NCBI GenBank assembly: GCA_001464935.1
Contig: LNEL01000024.1
Location: forward strand, 1 to 50,732
Direction: 5' to 3'
DNA from: Gammaproteobacteria bacterium Ga0077536
GTDB taxonomy: Bacteria; Pseudomonadota; Gammaproteobacteria; Ga0077536
DNA length: 50,732 nucleotides
Below the pieces are notes generated by a model. It did not search any database, was not told the origin of the DNA, and saw only the letters and a list, made by a program, of their open reading frames with translations. Positions within the stretch are counted from its first letter, which is position 1; each line of letters starts with the position of its first letter. Shown in pieces: positions 42,746 through 50,732 of the stretch. Made by a program: the position numbers and the translations under genes.

Positions 42746-43686
42746 GCGACGCCTCGTCTGGCGGCTATCACCTTCTCCAGTTCGCGCGTATCGGCGGCAA
42801 ACCGCCGGATACCGTTGGCGAGCAGGTCGACGGCCATCGGATCTTCGTTGTGCTGCCAGCGAAAGCCGGCTTCATCGAGTTGAAGCTTGTCGAAGCCGGC
42901 TGCGCGCGCGCTGACCGGATCGAGACACCTGGACACTGCGCCAGGACGCGCTGCCAGTTCGCCCAGCAGCCCCGGACTGATCGTCAACAGGTCGCAGCCG
43001 GCCAGGTCGAGGATTTGCGTGGTCTTGCGAAAGCTCGCCCCCATCACCTGGGTCGAGTAGCCGAACTGCTTGTAGTACTGATAGATCCGCCGGACCGACG
43101 CGACCCCCGGATCCGCCTCGCGGGCGATCTCCGTCAAGCCCTGCGCGTGCAGATGCCAGTCATGGATGCGGCCGACGAACGGGGATACGAGCGTGACGCC
43201 GGCATCCGCGCAGGCGACTGCCTGCGCAAGGCTGAAGATCAGCGTGAGGTTGCAGTGGACGCCCTGGCGCTCGAGGCGTGCAGCGGCACGCACCCCTTCC
43301 CAGGTACCCGCAATCTTGATCAGGACCCGGTCCGTGTGGATGCCGGAAGCCGCATAGCGCTCGAGCAGACGTTGCGCGCGGGCTTCGGTGGCCGCGGCGT
43401 CGAACGACAGCCGCGCATCGACCTCGGTCGACACCCGGCCTGGAATCATGCCGAGGATGCGGCAACCGAATTCCACGTGGAGCTCATCGAGGCAATCCGC
43501 GCTTCGCGGCGTGCGCACCAACACGTCGTCGATCATCGACGCATGGCGCGGATCCGCTGCGGCCTGCAGCATGAGACTCGGATTGGTCGTGGCGTCCTGC
43601 GGGCGGTAACGGGCGATCGCCGACAGATCTCCCGTGTCGGCGACGACCGTGGAGTGCACGCTGAGAGCGTCGAGCTGGCTGGTCAT
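42742..43686 (-). CDS. tal: Transaldolase
   Basis: From MTSQLDALSVHSTVVADTGD the product is 314 residues, the length of TalB-type enzymes. It has Asp17 in VADTGD, DATTNPSLML, the Schiff-base Lys124 in VLIKIAGTWEG, CNLTLIFSLAQA and SPFVGRIHDW. It interconverts sedoheptulose-7-P plus glyceraldehyde-3-P with erythrose-4-P plus fructose-6-P. It starts 4 bp after the phosphoketolase stop and overlaps ackA, so the three genes form one tight operon. A further 80 residues of open frame upstream lie inside the phosphoketolase gene and are not part of it. Confidence 0.94.
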   Translation of the reverse strand: MTSQLDALSVHSTVVADTGDLSAIARYRPQDATTNPSLMLQAAADPRHASMIDDVLVRTPRSADCLDELHVEFGCRILGMIPGRVSTEVDARLSFDAAATEARAQRLLERYAASGIHTDRVLIKIAGTWEGVRAAARLERQGVHCNLTLIFSLAQAVACADAGVTLVSPFVGRIHDWHLHAQGLTEIAREADPGVASVRRIYQYYKQFGYSTQVMGASFRKTTQILDLAGCDLLTISPGLLGELAARPGAVSRCLDPVSARAAGFDKLQLDEAGFRWQHNEDPMAVDLLANGIRRFAADTRELEKVIAARRGVA

Positions 43687-43690
43687 CGCG

Positions 43691-46075
43691 TCACGCCGGC
43701 CACGTCCAATGTCGGATCTCGTCCGGGTCGATGCCCTCGCGGTGCGCATGGTGGAGACAGTCGATCTGGCGGTCCCGCAGTCGCTCCTTGATTTGACCCG
43801 CGATCGGCTGCAGACGCGCGACGCGATCGAGCACGTCCATGGCGAGACTGAAGCGATCGACCTGATTGTTGATCGCGAGTTCGAGCGGGGTGTTGATGCT
43901 GCCTTTCTCCTTGTAACCGCGGACATGGAGATTGTCGTGATTCGCGCGGCGGTAGGCCAGGCGGTGAATGAGCCAGGGATAGCCGTGAAAATTGAAAATG
44001 ACGGGCTTGTTGCGGGTGAACAGGCTGTCGAAATCGCGATCGCTCAGTCCACTTGGATGTTCGCCCGCGGGTGTCAGTGTGAACAGGTCGACGACATTCA
44101 CGAAGCGGATGGCGAGGTCCGGTATCGCGTCGAGCAGCAGGCGAGTCGCCGCCAGCGCTTCCTGTGTCGCAATGTCGCCGCACGCGGCGAGCACGACGTC
44201 GGCTTCACGGCCTTCATCGCTGCTGGCCCAGGCCCAGATGCCGATGCCCTTGGCAACGTGACGCGCAGCAGCCTCGATGTCCAGGTACTGCAGATGCCGC
44301 TGCTTGTCGCAGACGATCACGTTGATCTTGTTCGTGCTCTGGAGACAGCGCTCGGCAACCGCCAGCAGACAGTTCGAATCGGGTGGCAGAAGGATGCGGG
44401 TCACCGTCGGGCTCTTGTTGGCGACGATGTCGAGAAAGCCCGGGTCCTGATGGGTGAAGCCATTGTGATCCTGACGCCAGACGGTGGACGTGATCAGCAG
44501 GTTCAGCGACGACACGGGTGAACGCCACGCAATCTGCGCGCAGGCATCCAGCCATTTCGCGTGCTGATTGAACATCGAGTCGATGACGTGCGCGAACGCT
44601 TCGTAAGTCGAGAAGAAGCCGTGCCTCCCGGTCAGCAGGTAACCCTCCAGCCAGCCCTCCAGTGTGTGCTCCGACAGGATCTCCATCACCCGGCCGTCAC
44701 GCGCGAGATGTCCGCCGTCCGCGTCGACCGGCAGCATGTCGGCAAGCCATGTCTTGCCACTCGCCTCGTAGACCGCATCGAGCTTGTTGGACGTGGTCTC
44801 GTCGGGTCCGAACACCCGAAAGTTGTCCGGGTTCAGGCGCAGAACATCGCGCAGAAACTCCCCGAGTCGCCGCGTATTGCCGGCGAACACGCGTCCGTGA
44901 TCCGGCACGTCCACCGCATAGTCCCGAAACGATGGCAGGCGCAGTGGGCGGCGCAGGCGGCCGCCGTTGGCGTGCGGATTGGCGCTCATGCGCCTGTCGC
45001 CGCTGGGTGCCAGTGCGCGAAGGGCGGGCAATAGCCGCCCTGTCGGGTCGAACAATTCGTCGGGACGGTAACTGCGCAGCCATGTGTCGAGCGCGGCGAG
45101 TCGCGCCGGATCGGTGGCTGGATCGGCAATGGGTACCTGGTGTGAGCGCCAGTAGCCGGCCACCGTGCGCCCGGCGATCTCCGTCGGTCCGGTCCAGCCT
45201 TTCGGACTGCGCAGCACCAGCATCGGCCAGCGCGGGCGCGCGATCTCGCCGTTGACCCGGGCGGTATGCTGGATGGCGCGTATCGTCTGCACACAGGCTT
45301 CGAGTGCGGCTGCCATGTCCTGATGCATGGCCATCGGATCGTCGCCGGTGACGAAATGGGGTGTCCAACCGTAGCCCCGAAACAGCGCGTCCAGTTCTTC
45401 TTCGCTGATGCGGGCGAGGATCGTCGGGTTGTCGATCTTGTAACCGTTGAGATGAAGGATGGGGAGCACCGCGCCATCGCGCAGTGGATTCAGGAATTTA
45501 TTCGAATGCCAGGCCGCGGCCAGTGGGCCGGTTTCCGCCTCGCCGTCGCCAACGGCCACGGCCACGAGCAGATCCGGATTGTCGAAGGCGGCGCCGAACG
45601 CGTGCGACAGGCTGTAGCCGAGTTCACCGCCTTCATGGATCGAGCCCGGGGTCTCCGGCGTGCAGTGGCTGCCAATGCCACCCGGAAACGAGAAGTCACG
45701 AAAGAAGTGGCGCATGCCGTCTTCGTCATCGCCCTTGTCCGGATAGAGTTCGCCGTAAGTGCCTTCCAGGTAGGACGGCGCGAGCACGCCCGGTGCCCCA
45801 TGTCCGGGGCCGGCCAGAAAAATGGCGTTCAGATCGTGCCGGCGTATGCAGCGGTTCAGGTGGGTATACATGAAGGACAGGCCCGGGCTCGAACCCCAGT
45901 GACCCAATGGCCTGCGCTTCACGTGCGCGGCGCAGAGTGGCTGGCGCAGCAACGGGTTGTCCTGGAGATAAATCATGCCGACGGCGAGATAGTTGCAAGC
46001 TCGCCACCACGCATCCAGGAGTAGCGCTTCGTCGTGTTCCAGTCCTGTCGGCAGGTCGGCTTCGTTGTCGGCCAT
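43691..46075 (-). CDS. xfp: Phosphoketolase (xylulose-5-P/fructose-6-P)
   Basis: The 794-residue protein matches the family's length. It has [18 protein letters not shown] near 60, [23 protein letters not shown] near 150, the TPP-binding signature [19 protein letters not shown] near 175-193, [13 protein letters not shown] and [14 protein letters not shown]. It splits xylulose-5-P (and often fructose-6-P) with phosphate into acetyl phosphate and an aldose phosphate. Two ATGs compete: GGAGG ends 1 bp before the ATG at 46081 but 7 bp before the ATG at 46075, so the latter is preferred. The gene heads the tal-ackA operon and diverges from glgC. Confidence 0.94.
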   Translation of the reverse strand: MADNEADLPTGLEHDEALLLDAWWRACNYLAVGMIYLQDNPLLRQPLCAAHVKRRPLGHWGSSPGLSFMYTHLNRCIRRHDLNAIFLAGPGHGAPGVLAPSYLEGTYGELYPDKGDDEDGMRHFFRDFSFPGGIGSHCTPETPGSIHEGGELGYSLSHAFGAAFDNPDLLVAVAVGDGEAETGPLAAAWHSNKFLNPLRDGAVLPILHLNGYKIDNPTILARISEEELDALFRGYGWTPHFVTGDDPMAMHQDMAAALEACVQTIRAIQHTARVNGEIARPRWPMLVLRSPKGWTGPTEIAGRTVAGYWRSHQVPIADPATDPARLAALDTWLRSYRPDELFDPTGRLLPALRALAPSGDRRMSANPHANGGRLRRPLRLPSFRDYAVDVPDHGRVFAGNTRRLGEFLRDVLRLNPDNFRVFGPDETTSNKLDAVYEASGKTWLADMLPVDADGGHLARDGRVMEILSEHTLEGWLEGYLLTGRHGFFSTYEAFAHVIDSMFNQHAKWLDACAQIAWRSPVSSLNLLITSTVWRQDHNGFTHQDPGFLDIVANKSPTVTRILLPPDSNCLLAVAERCLQSTNKINVIVCDKQRHLQYLDIEAAARHVAKGIGIWAWASSDEGREADVVLAACGDIATQEALAATRLLLDAIPDLAIRFVNVVDLFTLTPAGEHPSGLSDRDFDSLFTRNKPVIFNFHGYPWLIHRLAYRRANHDNLHVRGYKEKGSINTPLELAINNQVDRFSLAMDVLDRVARLQPIAGQIKERLRDRQIDCLHHAHREGIDPDEIRHWTWPA

Positions 46076-46081
46076 CTGCAT

Positions 46082-46274
46082 TCCTCCAGTCTTGGCTCAG
46101 CAACCCATTCTCGACCGCAAAACGATGTGGCGGCATCAGGATTTTTCGCGCTGATGCGGCCGTCAATCCGGTTGGTCGTGGTCGTGATAAAGGCAGACGC
46201 TGGGCAGGATAAGCTGTAGGTTCAGTGCTGCGCTGGCATGGTGCCGATGTCGTGTTCGACAGGAGGTTTGACTG
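46082..46274. promoter_or_regulatory. Divergent regulatory region between xfp and glgC
   Basis: This 193-bp gap separates two oppositely directed genes that compete for sugar phosphates. It must contain both promoters. AT-richer patches at 46136-46145 and 46190-46212 are the best places for -10 boxes, but no convincing -35/-10 pair is visible. A perfect AGGAGG at 46261-46266 stands 8 bp before the glgC ATG. No clear operator palindrome was found. Confidence 0.45.
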
Positions 46275-47540
46275 ATGAAGATCAAGAACAACCATCACCT
46301 TTGCCAGCATGTTTACGCGATCATCCTGGCCGGCGGGCGCGGCTTGCGGCTGGGCCCGCTGACGGCGCGGCGCGCAAAGCCGGCAGTGCCTTTCGCGGGC
46401 AAGCTGAAGATCATCGATTTCACCCTCAGCAACTGCGTGAACTCGGGAGTCCGGCGTATCGGGGTACTCACGCAGTACAAGGCGCAAAGCCTGATTCGGC
46501 ACATCGAACGGGGTTGGGGTTTCCTGGCCGAGAGTCTCGGAGAATTCATCGACGTCGTGCCGGCGCAGCAGCAACAGGGCGAAACCTGGTACTCGGGTAC
46601 CGTTGACGCCCTGTGGCAGAACATCGATCTCATTCGTGAAACCGGCGCGAGCCACGTGCTGGTGCTGGGCGGCGATCATGTCTACAAGATGGACTACTCG
46701 GTGATGCTGCATGAGCATCTCGCGCGCGGCGCGGATGTCAGCGTCGCCTGTGTTGAAGTGGGGATCGACGAAGCTCACGCATTCGGCGTCATCGAAACCG
46801 ATGACGATGCCCGGATCGTCGGCTTTCACGAGAAGCCGACGAACCCGGTGCATCTGCCCGGGAAACCCGACAGGGTGCTCGCGAGCATGGGCATCTACCT
46901 GTTCGACACCGATTTTCTGCTGGCGGAAATGGTGCGCGACGCGGCCGATGAAACGTCAACTCATGACTTCGGCCGGGATCTGCTCCCGCGCCTGACCGGC
47001 CATCCGGGGCTGCGGGCGCATCGTTTCGAAGACAGCTGCGTCAACATGGTCGAGGGGCGGCCGTATTGGCGCGATGTCGGCACCATCGATGCGTACTGGG
47101 CGGCGAACATGGATCTGACGCAGGTCGTGCCGGAACTTGACCTCTACGACGACACCTGGCCGATACTCAGCCAGCAGCGACAATTGCCCCCGGCCAAGTT
47201 CGTGTTCGACGATGACGGCCGGCGCGGCCAGGCCATCGATTCCCTGGTGTCCAGCGGCTGCATTGTCAGCGGCGCTGTGGTTCGACGCTCCATTCTCTTT
47301 TCAAAGGTCCGCATCGGCGACGGCAGCCTGATCGAGGATTCGCTTCTGCTGCCGGACGTCGTCACCGGGCGTGGGGTCAGGCTGTCACGCGCGATCATCG
47401 ACAAGCACTGCGTCCTGCCTGATGGTTTCAGCGCCGGCCTCGATCACGACGCCGATCGCGCCCGGGGACTCGTCGTCACGACTGGCGGGGTCACGCTCGT
47501 GACCGCCGAGATGATTGGACAGCCCGCACGCGTCGGCTGA
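46275..47540 (+). CDS. glgC: Glucose-1-phosphate adenylyltransferase (ADP-glucose pyrophosphorylase)
   Basis: The 421-residue product has [16 protein letters not shown] near 15, [18 protein letters not shown] near 32, GTVDALWQN near 107, [12 protein letters not shown] near 128-140, the sugar-binding VGFHEKP near 182 and [14 protein letters not shown] near 262, followed by a left-handed beta-helix-type C-terminus. It makes ADP-glucose for glycogen synthesis. The usual GGRGTRL reads GGRGLRL. No glycogen synthase or branching enzyme is adjacent. It diverges from xfp, placing the storage and phosphoketolase branches under one shared control region. Confidence 0.94.
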   Translation: MKIKNNHHLCQHVYAIILAGGRGLRLGPLTARRAKPAVPFAGKLKIIDFTLSNCVNSGVRRIGVLTQYKAQSLIRHIERGWGFLAESLGEFIDVVPAQQQQGETWYSGTVDALWQNIDLIRETGASHVLVLGGDHVYKMDYSVMLHEHLARGADVSVACVEVGIDEAHAFGVIETDDDARIVGFHEKPTNPVHLPGKPDRVLASMGIYLFDTDFLLAEMVRDAADETSTHDFGRDLLPRLTGHPGLRAHRFEDSCVNMVEGRPYWRDVGTIDAYWAANMDLTQVVPELDLYDDTWPILSQQRQLPPAKFVFDDDGRRGQAIDSLVSSGCIVSGAVVRRSILFSKVRIGDGSLIEDSLLLPDVVTGRGVRLSRAIIDKHCVLPDGFSAGLDHDADRARGLVVTTGGVTLVTAEMIGQPARVG

Positions 47541-47541
47541 C

Positions 47542-47559
47542 GCCGGTTGCGGGACCGGC
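47542..47559. terminator. Short hairpin between convergent glgC and amidase
   Basis: GCCGGT and ACCGGC arms with a 6-nt loop fill most of the 27-bp gap between the two stops. It could serve both strands. There is no U-tract on either side. Confidence 0.45.
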
Positions 47560-47567
47560 CTGCGAGT

Positions 47568-48977
47568 TCAACCGATCGGCGGTCGACGCCGATGCCACTC
47601 CGTGGCGCGCTCATAGGCGGCGGCGACGCGCATGATCGTGGCTTCGTCGCCGAGGCGGCCGATGAACTGCATCGCGGTCGGCAGACCGCTCGCCGTGAAG
47701 CCGTTCGGGACGGTGATCGACGGATGCCCGCTGAAGTTGGTCGGCGCGCTGTAGCGCACCAGCGGCGGCACGGTCTCGGGCGGCGCGACCTGCTGCGGTG
47801 GAAAGTCGGCCTGCGGCATCGCCGGACTTGGCGCCGCCGGGCACAGGATACAGTCGACGTGCTGCAGTTCGCGCTCGAACAGCGCGGTCACGGCCTGCCG
47901 CGCGCGCTGGCCGCGCGCGTACTCCTCGGCTGTCACCTGCGTGCCGTGGTCGAGCAGCGCGCGGAACACCGGGCCGTACGCGGCCGCGCGCTCGGGATAG
48001 AAGCGGCGATGATGCAGCAGTGCATCGACGGCGCAGATCGCGAGCCAGTGATCTGCGGCCGCGGTGATGCCCGTCAGATCGATGTCGACGATCTCCACGC
48101 CCTTGCCACGCAGCATGAAACAGGCGCGCGCCGTGGCGTCGGTCTGTGCCGGATCGGTGTCGGCGGCGCAGTACGCGCGGTCGATGCCGACGCGCAGACC
48201 GCTAGCGCCGGCGGCAATCGCGGCGGGATAGTCGACGGCCGGATCGCTGCGGGTCGCCGGGTCGCGTTCGTCGCGACCTTCCAGAGCCGCGAGCATCAGC
48301 GCCGCGTCGCCGACACTGCGCGTCATCGGCCCGAGGTGATCGAGCGTGTCCGCCAGTGGGAACACGCCGTGGCGCGACACCTTGCCGAAGCTCGGCTTCA
48401 GGCCGACGATGCCGCAGGCGGCGGCCGGAAAGCGGATCGAGCCCCCGGTGTCGCTGCCGATGGCGCCGAAGCACAGTGATGCGGCCACCGCCACGCCCGA
48501 TCCGCTCGACGACACCCCCGCCCAATAATCGAGGTTCCACGGGTTGCGCGGCGGGTCGAACGCCGGGTGATAGCCGTACAGCGCGAACTCGGTGAGATTG
48601 AGCTTGCCGACGCACACCGCGCCGGCCGCTTCGAGCCGCTCGACGATGGCCGCATTCGCGCCCGGTCGATGGTCGCGCAGCAGCGGTGACGCGCAGGTCG
48701 TCGGAATGCCGGCCGTGTCGATCAGATCCTTCAGGCCGATGGGAATGCCGTGCAGCGGACCACGGTAGCGACCGCCGGCAATCTCGCGCTCGGCGACCCG
48801 CGCCTGCTCGCGCGCGAGATCGGCCGTGACCAACAGAAAACTCTTGAGCTGGCCGTCGAGCGCGGCGATGCGCGCCAGCTGCGCCTCGACCAGATCGACG
48901 GGCGACAGCTCGCGGCGTTCGATCAGCGGCGCGATGTCGGCGATCGTGCGGGTCAGGTGTTCGTTCGCGGCGGTCAT
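47568..48977 (-). CDS. Amidase signature family hydrolase
   Basis: The 469-residue protein has Lys83 in PIGLKDLIDTAG, Ser156 in GVSSSGSGVAVA and Ser180 in SDTGGSIRFPA, the complete Lys/cis-Ser/Ser set with the normal 24-residue Ser-Ser spacing. The following CGIVGLKPSFGKVSRHGVFP fits general amidases and the GatA-like branch. The gatB/gatC partners are not nearby and the C-terminal part is not GatA-like, so a stand-alone catabolic amidase is more likely. It is only distantly similar to the amidase at 16204. The substrate is unknown. A short stretch separates it from the divergent membrane protein gene. Confidence 0.92.
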   Translation of the reverse strand: MTAANEHLTRTIADIAPLIERRELSPVDLVEAQLARIAALDGQLKSFLLVTADLAREQARVAEREIAGGRYRGPLHGIPIGLKDLIDTAGIPTTCASPLLRDHRPGANAAIVERLEAAGAVCVGKLNLTEFALYGYHPAFDPPRNPWNLDYWAGVSSSGSGVAVAASLCFGAIGSDTGGSIRFPAAACGIVGLKPSFGKVSRHGVFPLADTLDHLGPMTRSVGDAALMLAALEGRDERDPATRSDPAVDYPAAIAAGASGLRVGIDRAYCAADTDPAQTDATARACFMLRGKGVEIVDIDLTGITAAADHWLAICAVDALLHHRRFYPERAAAYGPVFRALLDHGTQVTAEEYARGQRARQAVTALFERELQHVDCILCPAAPSPAMPQADFPPQQVAPPETVPPLVRYSAPTNFSGHPSITVPNGFTASGLPTAMQFIGRLGDEATIMRVAAAYERATEWHRRRPPIG

Positions 48978-49144
48978 CCTGTGCTCCTCGGTCCGAAGGA
49001 ATCCCCATCATGCGGCCGGGCCGATGTGGCCGTCCAATGTGGCCGAGATGCGCCCGCAGGCACAGGCTGCCGCAGGCCGGACGCCTGTGGTCAAATGAGC
49101 GGGACTGCCCGCTGTCGTCGGGCATATGCCCGCCGATCGGAAGC

Positions 49145-50050
49145 ATGGAACTCACCACCCAGACCCAGCTCGCTTACTTTGCCGCGCTGCTCATCGGACT
49201 CGCGCTCGGCGCGCTCGTCGGTTTTTTCACGCATTTCACCCACGGCCTTACCGTGGGTCTGCTGATTCCCGGACTGGTCGCCGCCCATTTCGGTTGGCGG
49301 TGTCTGCAGGAATACCGTGCATTCACCGCCGGCCCGACGCTGCCGGGCGCGGTCATCGAGGTGCGCGACGTGCCGAGCAACGAGCGCGGCACGATCACGC
49401 ACGAGGTGCCCGTCGTGCGCTATCGCGACAGCGGCGGCGTCGAGCGCGAATTGCTCGGTCCCGCGGCCAGCGGCTGGCAGAGCGGCGATCGCGTGCGGGT
49501 GATGCCGGGCAGCGCCGGCGCGCCGGCCCGTGCGCAGCAGCCGAAACAGCTGCGCGGCGGTGCCATTGCGATGATGCTGTTCGGCACCTTCCACCTGAGC
49601 CTCGGGGCGTGGTTCGTGCTCGACAGTCTGTTGGCACGCCCGCCGTCGCCAGCGCCGGTGCCGGCTGCCAAGCCCGGCGACGGCAAGCGCCGCCGACGCG
49701 CGCTGCGCGCGGCGCAGGCGCAAGCCGCGCGACCGGCCGTCACGCCGGCAGCATCCCCGCCGCCACGTCTGCACGGCCGTTGGGCCTGGCGCTTCGAACA
49801 GGGCAACCTGCTGTTCATGCTCGGCGTCATCGGCGGGCTGGTCTGGATCAGCGCCGGCCGTGGCGAACTGATCGCCCGTTTCGCGATCGGCTTCGGCCTG
49901 ATCGCGGCGACGCTGGTGCTCTACGCGGGGTGGGCAGTGGTGCTGCGGGTGGGCTCGGTGTCGACGCGTTGCGGCTATCTGGCGCTCGCCGCGAACTTCG
50001 CCGCGTTCAGCGCCGCGCTGTGGCTGCTGTCGCCGGCGGGCGGCGGCTGA
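49145..50050 (+). CDS. Multi-pass membrane protein, DUF3592-like
   Basis: From MELTTQTQLAYFAALLIGLA the product is 301 residues. Two membrane segments (about 12-50) precede a soluble beta-rich stretch (LPGAVIEVRDVPSNERGTIT, VPVVRYRDSGGVERELLG, 65-120) like the DUF3592 fold. One membrane segment (about 140-160), a basic Lys/Arg/Ala linker and three further membrane segments complete it. No catalytic motif is visible. Function unknown. It diverges from the amidase, and the REP block lies downstream. Confidence 0.75.
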   Translation: MELTTQTQLAYFAALLIGLALGALVGFFTHFTHGLTVGLLIPGLVAAHFGWRCLQEYRAFTAGPTLPGAVIEVRDVPSNERGTITHEVPVVRYRDSGGVERELLGPAASGWQSGDRVRVMPGSAGAPARAQQPKQLRGGAIAMMLFGTFHLSLGAWFVLDSLLARPPSPAPVPAAKPGDGKRRRRALRAAQAQAARPAVTPAASPPPRLHGRWAWRFEQGNLLFMLGVIGGLVWISAGRGELIARFAIGFGLIAATLVLYAGWAVVLRVGSVSTRCGYLALAANFAAFSAALWLLSPAGGG

Positions 50051-50201
50051 GCGCGTGTGAGCGTGGTTGCGCAGGACCGGGGATTGACTACCGGGATCGC
50101 CGCGAAAGTAAGAAGAAGAGTTTCGGCACGCTGGCCGGCAGCAGGGCTCGCCGGTTCAGGTTGAGGGCGATCACGCGAGGCCCATCCTCAGGCAAGTGCG
50201 C

Positions 50202-50365
50202 AGGTTGCGGTGAAAGTGCCTGTCCGACACCCGCGGTGTAGCCCGGGTGTAGCGCGCAGCGCGGAACCCGGGAGCGGCCTGTCAGACGCCGCAGATCCCG
50301 GGTTCCACTGCGTTGCACCCGGGCTACACCGGGCTTTCACGAGGCCGGGTGAGGCAGGCCCCTCA
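50202..50365. repeat. Right copy of the ~164-bp inverted repeat containing a REP pair
   Basis: Positions 50238-50327 form the 90-bp core, again GTAGCCCGGGTG to CACCCGGGCTAC, with the same 25-bp spacer as the left copy (here 50273-50297). Flanks match the reverse complement of 143-305 apart from one single-base gap and scattered substitutions. The first hairpin loop (50250-50265) is inverted relative to the left copy, while the second is collinear. It lies in the 447-bp gap between the membrane protein and HAD genes; that gap contains no convincing gene. Confidence 0.8.
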
Positions 50366-50370
50366 TGACC

Positions 50371-50399
50371 GTTGGGTTTCCTGCGTCAGCCCGACCTAC
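50371..50399 (-). repeat. Additional GTAG-type REP-like unit
   Basis: On the minus strand this reads GTAGGTCGGGCT, a short loop and AAACCCAAC, an imperfect GTAG-headed hairpin next to the REP pair. It is similar in kind to the unit at 76-120 but differs in stem sequence. Confidence 0.45.
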
Positions 50400-50497
50400 G
50401 AGTGGCGCACATCTGCGGTCCGCTGTTCGGGCCACAGGGAACACGTGTGGCAGGGTGGCACAGGGGAACGCACCACTGCAGGCGGTTCTGCGCGGCG

Positions 50498-50732
50498 TCA
50501 GACGAGCCCGATCAGTTCCCGCAGATGCGCAATCGTGTGCTGCGCGTCGATCGTCGCGCGGCCCGATTGCAGCGGTGGCGGCAGCGCCGGGTCGACGATC
50601 AGCGCGGTGCGCATGCCGAGCGCCGCGGCGCCGGCGACGTCGTGTTCGGGCGAATCGCCGACGAACAGCACGTCCGCGGCGGCGAGGCCCGATTTCTCCA
50701 GGCACAGCTCGAAGAAGCGCCGGTGCGGTTTG
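50498..50732 (-). CDS. HAD-superfamily hydrolase, C-terminal part (cut by window edge)
   Basis: The last 77 codons of a minus-strand gene are present; the 5' part lies beyond the window. The visible part opens with KPHRRFFELCLEKSG and has VLFVGDSPEHDVAGA, the HAD motif III/IV region with the conserved Lys and GDxxxxD-like acidic pair, followed by AALGMRTALIV. This is the C-terminal end of HAD-IA phosphatases such as phosphoglycolate phosphatase- or YjjG-like proteins. The substrate cannot be inferred. The overlapping open frame at 50337-50705 in another phase is a shadow. Confidence 0.88.
   Translation of the reverse strand, partial: KPHRRFFELCLEKSGLAAADVLFVGDSPEHDVAGAAALGMRTALIVDPALPPPLQSGRATIDAQHTIAHLRELIGLV

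Noticed and set aside
1..50732. CRISPR array, tRNA, rRNA or insertion sequence
   Set aside because: No regularly spaced direct repeats, cloverleaf-like segments, rRNA signatures or transposase motifs were seen on either strand.

Overview
The window is 50.7 kb of high-GC DNA, roughly two thirds G+C by eye. It holds about 40 protein genes and no rRNA, tRNA, CRISPR array, prophage or recognisable insertion sequence. Several genes point to a gammaproteobacterium: slyX, a SirB1-type transglutaminase-like protein, tas, a YbhP-cardiolipin synthase pair, DUF3014 and DUF3025 proteins, and KefC. The many acyl-CoA dehydrogenases, luciferase-like (LLM) oxidoreductases, amidases and an amidohydrolase suggest an environmental degrader of hydrophobic or xenobiotic carbon. 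That lifestyle is an inference from gene content.

Layout from left to right: a GTAG-type REP repeat block (about 76-305); an LLM oxidoreductase and a fused double acyl-CoA dehydrogenase (minus); KefC (plus); a small Met-rich exported protein (minus) whose start touches that of an MFS transporter (plus); a hybrid sensor kinase (7078-9237, plus); a large TPR protein with an apparent single-base frameshift at its N-terminus (9318-12108, minus); a minus-strand catabolic run of MFS transporter, amidohydrolase and acyl-CoA dehydrogenase (12166-15905); an amidase; tartrate dehydrogenase-type enzyme plus slyX; and two coupled c-di-GMP genes, HD-GYP then GGDEF-EAL (19304-21903).

Next come an LLM oxidoreductase, the SirB1 protein, an Lrp/AsnC regulator, an ExeA-like AAA ATPase, another LLM oxidoreductase divergent from tas, two small envelope proteins, an unusual repeat protein with a DUF3014 protein, a cardiolipin synthase coupled to a YbhP-like phosphoesterase, a fourth LLM oxidoreductase, a second hybrid kinase, and an enoyl-CoA hydratase with a DUF3025 protein.

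The right third is a central-carbon block. On the minus strand phosphoketolase, transaldolase and acetate kinase form a tight operon, followed by an acetolactate synthase-like enzyme and an aldehyde dehydrogenase. ADP-glucose pyrophosphorylase (glgC) is divergent from them. Together these would connect pentose phosphates to acetyl phosphate, acetate and ATP, with glycogen storage as the opposite branch. The window ends with an amidase, a membrane protein, a second REP block (50202-50399) and a HAD hydrolase cut by the window edge.

The most notable observations are the approximately 164-bp inverted copies of the REP block at the two ends, with one hairpin loop inverted between them; the phosphoketolase-transaldolase-acetate kinase operon with a divergent acetate kinase; the degenerate c-di-GMP domains; the frameshifted TPR gene; four LLM oxidoreductase paralogs; and a small protein with a triplicated 25-residue repeat.
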